Positions 50,082 to 59,025 of a stretch of 64,000 nucleotides of DNA are shown one piece after another. The DNA comes from a virus. The position numbers and the translations under genes were made by a program. Below the pieces are notes generated by a model. The model was not told where the DNA came from. It worked only from the letters and a program-made list of their open reading frames with translations, and did not search any database. The stretch lies in IMG/VR virus record IMGVR_UViG_3300010151_000009, positions 20,512 to 84,511 of that record; one strand, 5' to 3'. Numbering within the stretch: the first letter of the stretch is position 1; each line of letters opens with the position of its first letter.

Positions 50082-50672
50082 ATGGAAACAAATCAGTTAA
50101 ACACAGGGTCTTTAGAAGACCTAAAACCAGGACAAACTTTATTAGTTAATGCAAGAGAAGTAAAAAATGGAAAAATCCATTTAGAATTTGCAGAAGTTAT
50201 TAAAAGTGGATCCCAACCAACAAACGTCTTATCATTATTAAATAAATCTGATGAAAGATTCAGTTCAAATGCAAGACGCGCGTGGGTAACTGCAGAACCA
50301 ATTGATGCAACCGAATACTTTGGTGTAGATTTTGGAGAAAGAGCAGAATGGTATATGTCAGACAAAGGAAATATCCTTGACTTGAATATATTAAATCCTA
50401 CAATGAATGGCGAAAGATGTAGATTATTAATCTCTGAAACTACTGAAGCAACAGAATGGCAAAATGCTAATCTAAAAACTGCAGCTAAAAGAAGAGGTAA
50501 AGAAGGAGATTACATAACACATCAAGGTGCATATGTATTTAGTAATACAAGTATCATACTTAGTAAAGAAGAAGATACTTCTGAATTACATACTTTCCTT
50601 CAATCTGATGTTGAAGCAATTCAAGTAGCTCAACCAATCAAAGAGTTAGCAGATATTGACTCAATGATGTAA
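50082..50672 (+). CDS. Early protein of unknown function, 196 aa
   Basis: This is a 196-residue protein. An N-terminal barrel-like region (LKPGQTLLVNAREVKNGKIHLEFAEVIKSG) is followed by ARRAWVTAEPIDATEYFG, then YMSDKGNILDLNIL and AAKRRGKEGDYITHQGAYVFSN, with an acidic end. It could be an OB-fold nucleic-acid protein, but no signature decides. It precedes the polymerase gene. The leader contains ACCAATTAAAC, also seen before other rightward genes. Confidence 0.5.
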   Translation: METNQLNTGSLEDLKPGQTLLVNAREVKNGKIHLEFAEVIKSGSQPTNVLSLLNKSDERFSSNARRAWVTAEPIDATEYFGVDFGERAEWYMSDKGNILDLNILNPTMNGERCRLLISETTEATEWQNANLKTAAKRRGKEGDYITHQGAYVFSNTSIILSKEEDTSELHTFLQSDVEAIQVAQPIKELADIDSMM

Positions 50673-50675
50673 AAG

Positions 50676-50751
50676 CACACTTACCTGTGTGAATAAATGT
50701 AAGATGTATATATAATAACTAATTTCATAACGGTTAGTTTATTATATATAC
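50676..50751 (+). promoter_or_regulatory. Tandem hairpins before the polymerase gene
   Basis: A small stem CACAC/GTGTG (50676-50691) is followed by a 17-bp AT-rich stem with one bulged T (50706-50722 with 50734-50751) and an 11-base loop containing AACGG. The second may end the preceding transcript. Confidence 0.5.
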
Positions 50752-50764
50752 TCTTATATTTATC

Positions 50765-50772
50765 TAAATTTG
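50765..50772 (+). promoter_or_regulatory. Possible -7 box before the polymerase gene
   Basis: TAAATTTG matches TAnnTTTG, 62 bases before the polymerase start and just after the hairpins. No exact TTG lies at 17-23 bases upstream, so it is a weak candidate. Confidence 0.3.
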
Positions 50773-50833
50773 GGGTCAAGATCTCGATAAAACAGACTCA
50801 GGCGAAGCCGTTAATAAACTAAACTTAATTAAT

Positions 50834-52708
50834 ATGATACATTTTATAGATAAAACTTCAGAATACACAGTAGAAGATGTAGCAGAGTTTTTAGCTAAAA
50901 CCAAACAATCCGTGTTTGGAGTAGATACCGAAACAGAAGGATTAGATTTTACAAAAGATAGACTAATTATGTTTCAAATCGGAAATGAACATGCACAATT
51001 TATAATAGATGCAAGACAAGTCAGTCTAGAGCCTTTAAGAAATATACTTGAAGATAAGAAAGTAATTAAAATATTTCATAATGCTAAATTTGACTATAAA
51101 TTTATCAAACAAAATACTAATATTGTTTGTGAGAATATTTATGATACATATCTTGTAGAATTAATAAATAATTGTGGGAAAGGACTTAAACATAATCTTC
51201 ACGAAGTATGTAAAAGACATTTAAATGTAGAGTTAGATAAAACAAATAGATTAACATTTGTAGATTATGGAGATAAACCATTTACTCAAGGTCAAATAAT
51301 TTATGGAGCTGAAGACATAGAATATTTATGTAAGATCAGAGAAAAACAATTAATTCATACAAAGAAGAATAAACTAGAAGCAGTAGTTGACCTTGAAAAT
51401 GAAGCAACATTAGCCTTTGCAGATATAGAATACAATGGATTAAATTTAAATCAAGACGATTGGATAGAATTAGAAGGAGTAAATACTTTAAAAGCAGAAG
51501 CTTTACTTATTAATTTAGATGAAGAAATAACAGAAGATTCTAGATTAACTAAGTTTATATCTAAATATATACAAGGAGATATATTTACACCTGTAGAAGA
51601 TCTTAGAAAAATAAATGTCAAATGGACATCACCGAAACAAGTGTTAAATGTGTTTCAAACCTTAATACCTAAGTTACAGAATGTTAACAGTAAAGATATG
51701 TATAAATATAGAAACAAGTTTTCAATTATAGATACATATATACAATACAAAGAAGCAATGAAACTATGCACTTCGTATGGTAAATCATTCTTTAATAACT
51801 TAAGTGCAGATAATAAAATTCATACCAATTTTCATCAGATACTCGATACAGGACGGGTAAGCTCTTCCAAACCAAATATGCAGCAGATACCTGCTGACAA
51901 TAAGTTTAGGAATTGCTTTACTGCGCCACAAGGATGGAGTTTTGTCTCAGCTGATTATTCTTCACAAGAATTAAATGTCATAGCTTTTGGCTCGAAAGAT
52001 CCAGTTTGGATAGCAGCTTTGAAGAACGGCGAAGACTTACACTCCACATGTGCTGAATTAGTATACGGTGAGAAATGGTTAACCAGTGCTCAAGATGATT
52101 GCAATTACCTTAAACGTAAAGGTAAGTGCAATTGTCCCGCACATAAAAAACTTAGAACAAATGTTAAAACAATTAATTTTGGTCTTGCTTATGGGATGGG
52201 TCCTAATAAGCTTGCTGATACTCTTAGTATATCATTGGACGAGGCTAAAAAACTTATTAAAAAGTATTTTACTGCGTTCCCTGCGATTCATAGTTTCTTG
52301 GAGAAATTAGGAAACTTTGGTAAAAAGTATGGATATATTAAAACATTTCCTCCTTATAACAGACGCCGGTGGTTTACTACTTGGTATCCAAAAATTTGGA
52401 ATAATAAATCTTCAATGATGGAGCTTGGAAGTATTGAACGTGCATCTAAAAATACACCTATACAAGGTGCATCGGCCGATATGACTAAGCTTGCATTAGT
52501 AATGATGCGTGAACTTATTAAAGATTTAGATTTACCCGTTAAATTAATTATGACTGTACATGATCAAATCGATACAGTATGTAAAAATGATTTTATTGAG
52601 AAATGGTCAGAATTAATGAAGATTACAATGGAACACTCAGCTGAAGTAATTGTTACAAATGGCTTGTTAAAAGCAGAAGTAACAGTAAGTGATTGCTGGG
52701 AAAAATAA
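50834..52708 (+). CDS. Family A DNA polymerase with 3'-5' exonuclease domain
   Basis: This 624-residue protein has a proofreading domain with FGVDTETEG near 28-36 (exo I), FHNAKFDYKF at 81-90 (exo II) and YGAEDIEYL near 156 (exo III). The polymerase shows motif A VSADYSSQELN near 371, motif B RTNVKTINFGLAYG near 441-455 and motif C VHDQID near 575. All catalytic acids are present. There is no 5'-3' exonuclease domain. Between motifs A and B is a short Cys-containing insert (CNYLKRKGKCNCPAH, about 423-437). It is the replicative polymerase of the phage. Confidence 0.92.
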   Translation: MIHFIDKTSEYTVEDVAEFLAKTKQSVFGVDTETEGLDFTKDRLIMFQIGNEHAQFIIDARQVSLEPLRNILEDKKVIKIFHNAKFDYKFIKQNTNIVCENIYDTYLVELINNCGKGLKHNLHEVCKRHLNVELDKTNRLTFVDYGDKPFTQGQIIYGAEDIEYLCKIREKQLIHTKKNKLEAVVDLENEATLAFADIEYNGLNLNQDDWIELEGVNTLKAEALLINLDEEITEDSRLTKFISKYIQGDIFTPVEDLRKINVKWTSPKQVLNVFQTLIPKLQNVNSKDMYKYRNKFSIIDTYIQYKEAMKLCTSYGKSFFNNLSADNKIHTNFHQILDTGRVSSSKPNMQQIPADNKFRNCFTAPQGWSFVSADYSSQELNVIAFGSKDPVWIAALKNGEDLHSTCAELVYGEKWLTSAQDDCNYLKRKGKCNCPAHKKLRTNVKTINFGLAYGMGPNKLADTLSISLDEAKKLIKKYFTAFPAIHSFLEKLGNFGKKYGYIKTFPPYNRRRWFTTWYPKIWNNKSSMMELGSIERASKNTPIQGASADMTKLALVMMRELIKDLDLPVKLIMTVHDQIDTVCKNDFIEKWSELMKITMEHSAEVIVTNGLLKAEVTVSDCWEK

Positions 52709-52727
52709 TAACATTAAAATAAATAAT

Positions 52728-53054
52728 ATGGATAAGAAATTAGTAGAAGCTTTTGTAGCTGAAATAAAACAAATGAAAATGTTAAATGAAATGTATAAAG
52801 CAAATATCATTGAATTTGATAACTATTTTAAATATAGTGGGAAAACAGAACCACCAAAATTAAAAGTAGAAACTGTTAGTACTACCCCAATGATTTATAA
52901 AGTTAGTAAATACGATCATATGGTTATTGACTATTATTTTAAGAATTCTGACACTAAACTAACAACTATTGCAGAAGACTTAGGAATAAATGTTTCACTA
53001 GTACGTAAAATCTTAAATAATTATTTTGATAATTTAAAACATAATAAAAAATGA
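52728..53054 (+). CDS. Small helix-turn-helix-like protein
   Basis: This protein has 108 residues from the ATG at 52728. I prefer this to an upstream ATG at 52689 that lies inside the polymerase gene, because it follows an AT-rich leader and gives MDKKLVEAFVAEIKQ. The C-terminal 50 residues read YDHMVIDYYFKNSDTKLTTIAEDLGINVSLVRKILNNYFDNL, a helix-turn-helix. It overlaps the helicase gene by 4 bases. Probably a DNA-binding early regulator. Confidence 0.55.
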   Translation: MDKKLVEAFVAEIKQMKMLNEMYKANIIEFDNYFKYSGKTEPPKLKVETVSTTPMIYKVSKYDHMVIDYYFKNSDTKLTTIAEDLGINVSLVRKILNNYFDNLKHNKK

Positions 53055-54226
53055 TAATAACTTTAAAAATGAAAAGTAATGAAGCAAAAACAACAGAACA
53101 AAAAAGAGCGCTTAATTCGTGGGCTCGGAATAAGTTCCGGGGTACTATTATTGCTGGCACTGGTTTTGGGAAATCTAAGTGTGGTATTTTGGCCACTGAT
53201 CATGTGCTCAACAATAATCCTAGCGCTAAAATTCTTATACTAGTACCTACCACTCAATTGCAAGATCAGTGGAAAGATGAATTTCATAAATGGAATTTAT
53301 CTGAATGTCTAGATAACGTTGAACTTTTATGTTATCAGAGTGCATATAAATTGCAAGGTGAGAAGTATGATTTAGTAATATGTGATGAGATACATTTAGG
53401 ATTAAGTACAGAATACCGTAAGTTTTTTCAAAACAATGCGTTTGATAAACTTTTATGTATGACAGCTACTTTACCTGAAGAGCCTGAATATCAACAAAAA
53501 TTACATATATTAGCACCAACTGTTTACAAAATCAGTTTAGATCAATGTGTAGCACTTGGTATTGTATCTCCTTATGAAATATATTGTTTTCCAGTAACTT
53601 TAACTACTCAAGAAAGAGCAGATTATCTTACTATTAACAATAGATTTGTAGCTTGTAAATATGCTTTAGGCGCATTTGATGCATTTAATGAGGCTAAAAG
53701 ATTACTAGGAGATGGAAGCGCAGACCCTGCGGATAAAGCAGTAGCAGCTCAATTTTATAAAGCTATACGAGAGCGTAAAGCAATTGTAGACTTTGCAATA
53801 AATAAAGTTGAGATGTTTAAAAAGTTAGTTCTTACTAATACAGATAAAAGAATACTAGCATTTAGTGGAGCAAATGATTTTACAGATCAATTATGTAAAG
53901 CAGTTACTCCTCTTGCTAAATCTTATCACAGTAAAATAAGTAAGAAAGAACGAGAAAAGTCTTTAGAGTCTTTTAGAGATGGTACAATAAATGTACTATG
54001 CTCAACCAAAGCTTTGAATCAAGGATTGGATGTACCCAATGCTAATTTAGGTATTATATGTGGATTAACAAGTAAATCATTATCCATGATTCAAAGAGTT
54101 GGAAGACTTATTAGATTTGAAGAAGGCAAAACTGGACGTGTATACATTCTTTATGTGAAAGATAGTCAAGAAGAAAAATGGCTTAAGAACTCTGTTAAGG
54201 GTTTAAATAACATAAAATGGATGTAA
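53051..54226 (+). CDS. SF2 DNA helicase
   Basis: This 391-residue protein shows Walker A as IIAGTGFGKSKCG near 35-45, motif Ia LILVPTTQLQDQWKDEF, DEIH box near 111, CMTATLP near 137, and motif VI QRVGRLIRFEEGK near 350. The N-terminus has the QxxAL-like stretch TTEQKRALNSWA of the superfamily. Length and motif order match small phage SF2 helicases of the UvsW/type III-Res kind. Likely role: unwinding during replication or recombination. Confidence 0.88.
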   Translation: MIITLKMKSNEAKTTEQKRALNSWARNKFRGTIIAGTGFGKSKCGILATDHVLNNNPSAKILILVPTTQLQDQWKDEFHKWNLSECLDNVELLCYQSAYKLQGEKYDLVICDEIHLGLSTEYRKFFQNNAFDKLLCMTATLPEEPEYQQKLHILAPTVYKISLDQCVALGIVSPYEIYCFPVTLTTQERADYLTINNRFVACKYALGAFDAFNEAKRLLGDGSADPADKAVAAQFYKAIRERKAIVDFAINKVEMFKKLVLTNTDKRILAFSGANDFTDQLCKAVTPLAKSYHSKISKKEREKSLESFRDGTINVLCSTKALNQGLDVPNANLGIICGLTSKSLSMIQRVGRLIRFEEGKTGRVYILYVKDSQEEKWLKNSVKGLNNIKWM

Positions 54227-54245
54227 AAATTAATTAAATAAAAGA

Positions 54246-54275
54246 TTTGTATTATGAAAAAAATTAGTATATTTG
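54246..54275 (+). promoter_or_regulatory. Flavobacterium-type promoter within the replication block
   Basis: TTTG (54246-54249) is followed after 18 bases by TATATTTG (54268-54275), an exact match to the host consensus, 40 bases before the start of the 183-aa gene. It lies in the 89-base gap after the SF2 helicase. Confidence 0.7.
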
Positions 54276-54315
54276 TACAAATGTTCTGTTCGATTATAAA
54301 ATTTTCTTTTATACT

Positions 54316-54867
54316 ATGAAAGTAGAGATAGATTTTCAACTGCTAATAACAACAGGGATGAGCGCTGATGACTATCTCTACTTATACATAGTCCATAGAA
54401 AAGGATTTAATTATTTAGAGCAACTCAATCTTAAACCAGATTTAGACAGATTACAAGAAGAGGGGTACATTAAGCTCGGTCAAACACCTGCTAATCATAC
54501 AATTAGACAAGAATTTATAGATTTATTTTCTTCTAATTTTGATCAGATGTTTGCTGAGCTTGTTGGTACCTACCCTATGAAAGTAACTTCTCCTGGTCGA
54601 GGAGTCAGAGTTTTACATGCTAAAGATCCAGATGCTAAAGCAAATGAAAAATGTAAAAAAAGATATTATAAAATCGTAAATGATAAGCCTCATATACATA
54701 GACATATTATCAATTGTTTAGATAATCAGCTTAAAGTTGAACGAGATAATCTTGGCTTTTTACAAAATTTAGAAACTTGGATTAATAACTATACTTGGGA
54801 AAAGTATGAAAACTTAGACGAAAATGACACAAGAGAAACTACTCACAGAATCACCCGATCCCTTTAA
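54316..54867 (+). CDS. Replication-associated protein of unknown function
   Basis: This 183-residue protein reads VEIDFQLLITTGMSADDYLYLYIVHRKGFNYLEQL, then a helical middle, and TSPGRGVRVLHAKDPDAKANEKCKKRYYKIV with a basic C-terminal region. Proteins of this type lie before DnaB-like helicases in Bacteroidetes phages as I recall. It could act as helicase loader. It overlaps the next gene by 44 bases. Confidence 0.5.
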   Translation: MKVEIDFQLLITTGMSADDYLYLYIVHRKGFNYLEQLNLKPDLDRLQEEGYIKLGQTPANHTIRQEFIDLFSSNFDQMFAELVGTYPMKVTSPGRGVRVLHAKDPDAKANEKCKKRYYKIVNDKPHIHRHIINCLDNQLKVERDNLGFLQNLETWINNYTWEKYENLDENDTRETTHRITRSL

Positions 54868-55771
54868 AGACCGTGGATTTAAAAGCATTAATAAAGCTAT
54901 TAGCGCTTCTTTACACCAGGTTTCTGCTGGAATGCAGGGTAAAAGACTCGTATATCCAACTAGTTGGAAACGATTAAACAAGAATCTTCTTGGCGGATTA
55001 CAGCCAGGCAAGATGTATGTAATAGCTGGTAGACCCGGAGTGGGTAAATCAGCATTTAGTAATCAACTAATCTTTGACTTATTAGATAAGAATCAATTTA
55101 AAAAATTACTTGTTTTATATTGGAGTTTTGAAATGCCAGGATATCAACAGATACTCCGTGCAGGCTCAAAAGGATCAGGAAAACAAGTAAGTGAACTACT
55201 TTCAGTAGAACGCAAGTTAGAAAATGAAGCTTATCAAAAATTTAAAGAAGAAGTTCTTAAATACGCTCATTATCCAATTTTCTTTAATAATGTACCTAGA
55301 AATATGGAATTTATTAAAGAAGCTAATGTAGATGTAACTAACAAAAAACCGGATCATACTATTATTAATGTATTTGATCACTCACGTTTGATATTAAGTA
55401 ATAAAGAACAAGAGTTACAAAAACTTAATGATGTAAGTAAAGGATGTATGTGGTTACAATCTAAAATGGGAGTAATAAACATTTTAATATCACAATTAAA
55501 TAGAAACATAGAACAAGAACACAGAGCTAAGGCACAATATCAACCATTACTAACTGATTTATTTGGTGGTGATAGTATTGGCCAAGATGCTCACGTAGTT
55601 ATGATGATACAACGACCTTATGATTTATATGGAATTACAGATCTATATTGTGATGAGGATCCAATAGGATTATTAGCTATACACATTGAAAAGAATAGAG
55701 ACGGTTTACTTGGGATGATACCATTTGAAGCAGACATGTCAACATTCACTATTAACGAACGTAAAAAATAA
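54824..55771 (+). CDS. DnaB-like replicative helicase (RecA core)
   Basis: In this 315-residue protein, an N-terminal segment (SWKRLNKNLLGGLQPGKMYVIAGRPGVGKSAF) gives the DnaB-type entry and Walker A near 69-76. Further motifs are YWSFEMPG (H1a-like Glu), IINVFDHSRL, ILISQLNR (H3) and DLFGGDSIGQDAHVVMMIQRP (H4 region). The usual N-terminal primase-binding domain of DnaB is absent, so this is a core-only type seen in other phages. It overlaps the preceding gene and is followed by two small ORFs. Confidence 0.8.
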   Translation: MTQEKLLTESPDPFKDRGFKSINKAISASLHQVSAGMQGKRLVYPTSWKRLNKNLLGGLQPGKMYVIAGRPGVGKSAFSNQLIFDLLDKNQFKKLLVLYWSFEMPGYQQILRAGSKGSGKQVSELLSVERKLENEAYQKFKEEVLKYAHYPIFFNNVPRNMEFIKEANVDVTNKKPDHTIINVFDHSRLILSNKEQELQKLNDVSKGCMWLQSKMGVINILISQLNRNIEQEHRAKAQYQPLLTDLFGGDSIGQDAHVVMMIQRPYDLYGITDLYCDEDPIGLLAIHIEKNRDGLLGMIPFEADMSTFTINERKK

Positions 55772-55776
55772 AAATT

Positions 55777-55986
55777 ATGTCAAAAGAAAGAGCAATAGAA
55801 ATTTGTAAAAATTTAACAGGAACAATTGATAAAATGCCAGATAAGAGAAGTATACTTAGACACAATGAACTCTTAAATCCTAATTCGATTTTTGATAGAG
55901 CGTCAGTAAAGAAATCAACTCTGGTAAATATGAAAAAAAAATTAATAACAAAATATAAATTAACTAAAAAAGAACTAAATGAGTAA
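55777..55986 (+). CDS. Small basic protein, 69 aa
   Basis: This 69-residue helical basic protein reads KERAIEICKNLTGTIDKMPDKRSILRHNELLNPNS, then a Lys-rich end. It overlaps the next small gene by 8 bases. No family recognised. Confidence 0.5.
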   Translation: MSKERAIEICKNLTGTIDKMPDKRSILRHNELLNPNSIFDRASVKKSTLVNMKKKLITKYKLTKKELNE

Positions 55987-56137
55987 AAAGAAAGGTAAAA
56001 CAAATATGAAACTATCACTTTTAAATGAATTAAATACTATAGATAAACGAGTAAAAAGATTTAAAAATGATGAAGAGAAGATATCTCAATTAATGTCTAG
56101 AAGAGACACAATACGAACCAAATTAAAAACCAAATAA
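55979..56137 (+). CDS. Small basic coiled protein, 52 aa
   Basis: The frame runs from ATG 55979 to TAA 56135-56137, immediately before the ATG of the Sak4-like gene. The product is Lys-rich and helical (LNELNTIDKRVKRFKNDEEK, ISQLMSRRDTIR). Tight coupling on both sides supports translation. Confidence 0.55.
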   Translation: MSKKKGKTNMKLSLLNELNTIDKRVKRFKNDEEKISQLMSRRDTIRTKLKTK

Positions 56138-56836
56138 ATGGAATTACCAACAATAAAGGTAAAGGCTAGCCGTAAATCGCCTAAGAACATGATATTATAT
56201 GGAGCTCCTAAAATTGGGAAAACTACAGTATTATCACAATTAGATGATTGTTTAATTATTGACTTAGAAGAAGGTTCTGATATGGTTGATGCTTTAAAGG
56301 TTAAAGTAACAAACTTAAAAGAACTTGAAGAAGTTGGTAGAATGATTATTAAGAAGGGAAAACCATATAAATATGTAGCTATTGATACTATATCTAAATT
56401 AGAAGAATGGTGTGAATCATTAGGTAAAGAAATTTATATGAAAACTCCTATGGGTAAAAACTTTGATACTAAGAACCCAGGTATGTCAATTTTATCACTG
56501 CCAAATGGCGCAGGCTATCTTTATTTAAGAATGGCCTATAAAAAATGGATAGACAGATTGAATTTACTAGCGGATCATATTATCTTAGTTGGACACTTAA
56601 AGGATAAGATGCTTGAAAAGAAAGGAAAAGAGGTTGCTGTTAAAGACCTTGATTTAACTGGTAAAATTAAGCAAATTACTTGTGCCAATTCTGATGCTGT
56701 TGGTTATATATATAGAGATGGAGATGAAACTATGGTTTCGTTTGATTCTTTAGATGATATAACTGCTGGTAGTAGATGTGCGCACTTAAAAGGTAAGACC
56801 ATGCCTTTAGAATGGTCAGAAATATTTATTGATTAA
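56138..56836 (+). CDS. Sak4-like RecA-fold ATPase
   Basis: This 232-residue protein opens PKNMILYGAPKIGKTTVLSQL (Walker A near 22-30), then LIIDLEEGSDM, YVAIDTISKLEEW (Walker B-like) and HIILVGHLKDK. Length and the 'GAPKIGKTT...D.E.G' layout fit the AAA_24/Sak4 single-strand annealing ATPases of phages. It neighbours the putative SSB, its usual partner, and probably helps recombination-dependent replication. Confidence 0.78.
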   Translation: MELPTIKVKASRKSPKNMILYGAPKIGKTTVLSQLDDCLIIDLEEGSDMVDALKVKVTNLKELEEVGRMIIKKGKPYKYVAIDTISKLEEWCESLGKEIYMKTPMGKNFDTKNPGMSILSLPNGAGYLYLRMAYKKWIDRLNLLADHIILVGHLKDKMLEKKGKEVAVKDLDLTGKIKQITCANSDAVGYIYRDGDETMVSFDSLDDITAGSRCAHLKGKTMPLEWSEIFID

Positions 56837-56854
56837 CTACTTAAAACTTAAAAA

Positions 56855-57217
56855 ATGATTGAAGTTAGAGAACAAACAAATGGAGAGGCAGTTCCACAAA
56901 CAACGCCACAAAGAATTACTACTACTATGATTTTAGATGATTTAAATAATGGTATTGGTAGAGATGGTATTAAAACAAAATATGGATTAGAAACTTGGGA
57001 AGTAACTCAAATGTTTCAACATCCTACTTTAAAAGGTAAGAAAGCTAAGAAAATTAGAAAATTATCTTTCGAATTTGTAGATGATACAGAAACTGATGCA
57101 TTTGATGAAAATGCTGTAGATCCAAATCAAACTAGTATTCCAGTACCTGAAGAACTAGAAAGTTTTGATGACGATGAAGAAGATGATGATGAAAACGAAT
57201 TTAGTAACCAGTATTAA
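56855..57217 (+). CDS. Acidic-tailed protein, 120 aa
   Basis: This 120-residue protein reads RITTTMILDDLNNGIGRDGIKTKYGLETWEVTQMFQHPTLKGKKAKKIRKLSFEFVDD, then a strongly acidic tail (SFDDDEEDDDENEF). The middle suggests a helix-turn-helix (IKTKYGLETWEVTQMF). It lies between the Sak4-like and SSB-like genes and may bind one of them. No family recognised. Confidence 0.5.
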   Translation: MIEVREQTNGEAVPQTTPQRITTTMILDDLNNGIGRDGIKTKYGLETWEVTQMFQHPTLKGKKAKKIRKLSFEFVDDTETDAFDENAVDPNQTSIPVPEELESFDDDEEDDDENEFSNQY

Positions 57218-57235
57218 CAATTAAAAACAATAAAA

Positions 57236-58024
57236 ATGGCAATACAAAGTAATGCAAGTACCGAAGAGGTAATGGGATCAGGATTAACTTTATTTTCTGG
57301 TCTAACAAATGCGTCTGTAATAGCAGTGAATCCAACGATGGCTGAATTACATGCGTTAGAAATTAATGTAAAACAGGAACCAAATTATAGTGTAACTATT
57401 GGAAGTGAAGATTATAATAAAGTTGTATTTTGGTTAAAGACTGAAGATACTGCTGTAAGATTAGAAGTATTAATGCAGAATAAAACAAGACTTTCTCAAA
57501 ATGGTAAACATCAATGGATAAATAACATTGGTCAAGCTACTTGGTCAGAAGACTCACCAACATATGATTGGTGGAGAGCTGAAGGACAAAGAAAAGGTTA
57601 TGTAGGTGAAGAAACACTTATTAACTTTACTAAAGCTTGGGCTAATGTAGCTTCTGGAGATGAAGTATCTTTTGAGACTATAGCTAAAATTGCTGCAGGA
57701 GATATAGCAGAAGTTAAAGCATTAGTTTCAGTCTTAAAAGATAACTGTGTTAGAGTACTAGTAGGTGTTAAAGATGATAAATACCAACAAGTATATACTA
57801 AGCATTTTGGTAGAATTAAACCACAAAGAGATGATCTATTTATAAAAGCTTTAAATGATGATTATGGTTCATTTAATGCTGATTTTAATGCTGATCTAGT
57901 GTGGGGTACACATAAACCAACTGCTGAATTAATTACTCCTGATACTATTGGAGAGGATGATGACTGGACAATGCCTGATACTCCTCAAAATGAAAGCAAG
58001 AAAACTGAAGAAGCTCCATTTTAA
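57236..58024 (+). CDS. Putative single-stranded DNA-binding protein
   Basis: This 262-residue protein has a first part with beta structure and aromatic residues (VVFWLKTEDTAVRLEVLMQNKTRLSQNGKHQWINN, TYDWWRAEGQRKGY). A region resembling phage SSB C-terminal parts follows (KAWANVASGDEVSFETIAKIAAGD, VRVLVGVKDDKYQQVY). It ends in an acidic tail with DDDW and a final EEAPF. Acidic tail, aromatics and placement among Sak4, primase and helicase favour SSB. The fold itself cannot be confirmed by eye. Confidence 0.6.
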   Translation: MAIQSNASTEEVMGSGLTLFSGLTNASVIAVNPTMAELHALEINVKQEPNYSVTIGSEDYNKVVFWLKTEDTAVRLEVLMQNKTRLSQNGKHQWINNIGQATWSEDSPTYDWWRAEGQRKGYVGEETLINFTKAWANVASGDEVSFETIAKIAAGDIAEVKALVSVLKDNCVRVLVGVKDDKYQQVYTKHFGRIKPQRDDLFIKALNDDYGSFNADFNADLVWGTHKPTAELITPDTIGEDDDWTMPDTPQNESKKTEEAPF

Positions 58025-59025
58025 TGGCTATTAAGAGCAGGAGCAGTGAAGATCACTTACATACAGATGTCATACTTGGTAAAATTACCGAGTATGACAT
58101 TTTTAAGTATTATTGTCCAAACTTTAAAGAACTAAAGAAACTATTTAAAAGTGATTTACGTGTAGATAAAAAACCTACAGTAACTATTACTCCTTATAAT
58201 GGTCGGTTATTATATAAAGATTTCGCAAATAGTGATCATAGTTTTCATTGTTTTGATTATATAATGATGAAATATTCATGTTCTTTTTTTGATGCTATGC
58301 GAATTATTGATTGTGATTTTAATTTAGGTTTAGGTTCTTCCAAAGACGGAATTAAATTTACTATGGGATATATGGCATATAGACAAAACAAAGTTCCTAA
58401 ATATGAAGAAGCTCCTGCAATAATTAAAAAGAAAGCACGACAATGGTCGAACCAAGATGCGAAATTTTGGGGGAAATATTTGGTTAGTAAGAAAATACTC
58501 ACTAAATTTGCAGTCGAACCAATAAGTCATTTCTGGGTTAATAACAACAGATTTACGTGTAAATCAATTACTTATGCCTTTAAATTCAAAAATCGATATA
58601 AAATCTATTCTCCTTATGATGAGAAAATCAAATGGTTAAGCAATACAAAAAAAACAGATGTACAAGGCTATAACCAATTACCTAAAGTGGGTAAAAAGCT
58701 TATTATCACCTCATCTCTTAAAGATGTTATGTGTTTATATGCCGCTGGCTATAATGCTATTGCATTACAAAGCGAAATGCAAATACCTGATAAGAAGCTA
58801 ATAAGTGAGCTAACAGAACGATTCAATACAATAAACATTTTATACGATAATGATTTTGAGAAGACAAATAACCCGGGTCAAACAATGGCCAAGAAAATTT
58901 GTGACTTATACGGTTTCAAAAACGTCTGCTTGCCTGACAAATTCAAATCTAAGGACCCTTCTGATTTGGTTAGCAAGGTAGGTAGTTTTAATGAACTTAA
59001 AATTATATTAAATGACACGAGATGA
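58024..59025 (+). CDS. DnaG-like primase with variant Toprim motif
   Basis: This 333-residue protein has an N-terminal part resembling the primase CHC2 region but without its zinc cysteines (RLLYKDFANSDHSFHCFDYIMMKY). The Toprim part is LIITSSLKDVMCLYAAGYNAIALQSE near 227-252, then INILYDNDFEKTNNPG near 270 and KSKDPSDLV. The DxD-type acids are kept, but the usual Glu of the EGxxD element is Ser. It makes RNA primers in the replication fork. One base overlaps the SSB gene. Confidence 0.75.
   Translation: MAIKSRSSEDHLHTDVILGKITEYDIFKYYCPNFKELKKLFKSDLRVDKKPTVTITPYNGRLLYKDFANSDHSFHCFDYIMMKYSCSFFDAMRIIDCDFNLGLGSSKDGIKFTMGYMAYRQNKVPKYEEAPAIIKKKARQWSNQDAKFWGKYLVSKKILTKFAVEPISHFWVNNNRFTCKSITYAFKFKNRYKIYSPYDEKIKWLSNTKKTDVQGYNQLPKVGKKLIITSSLKDVMCLYAAGYNAIALQSEMQIPDKKLISELTERFNTINILYDNDFEKTNNPGQTMAKKICDLYGFKNVCLPDKFKSKDPSDLVSKVGSFNELKIILNDTR

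Noticed and set aside
52689-52727. Upstream start for the helix-turn-helix gene
   Set aside because: It lies inside the polymerase gene; the ATG at 52728 has an AT-rich leader and gives a normal N-terminus.
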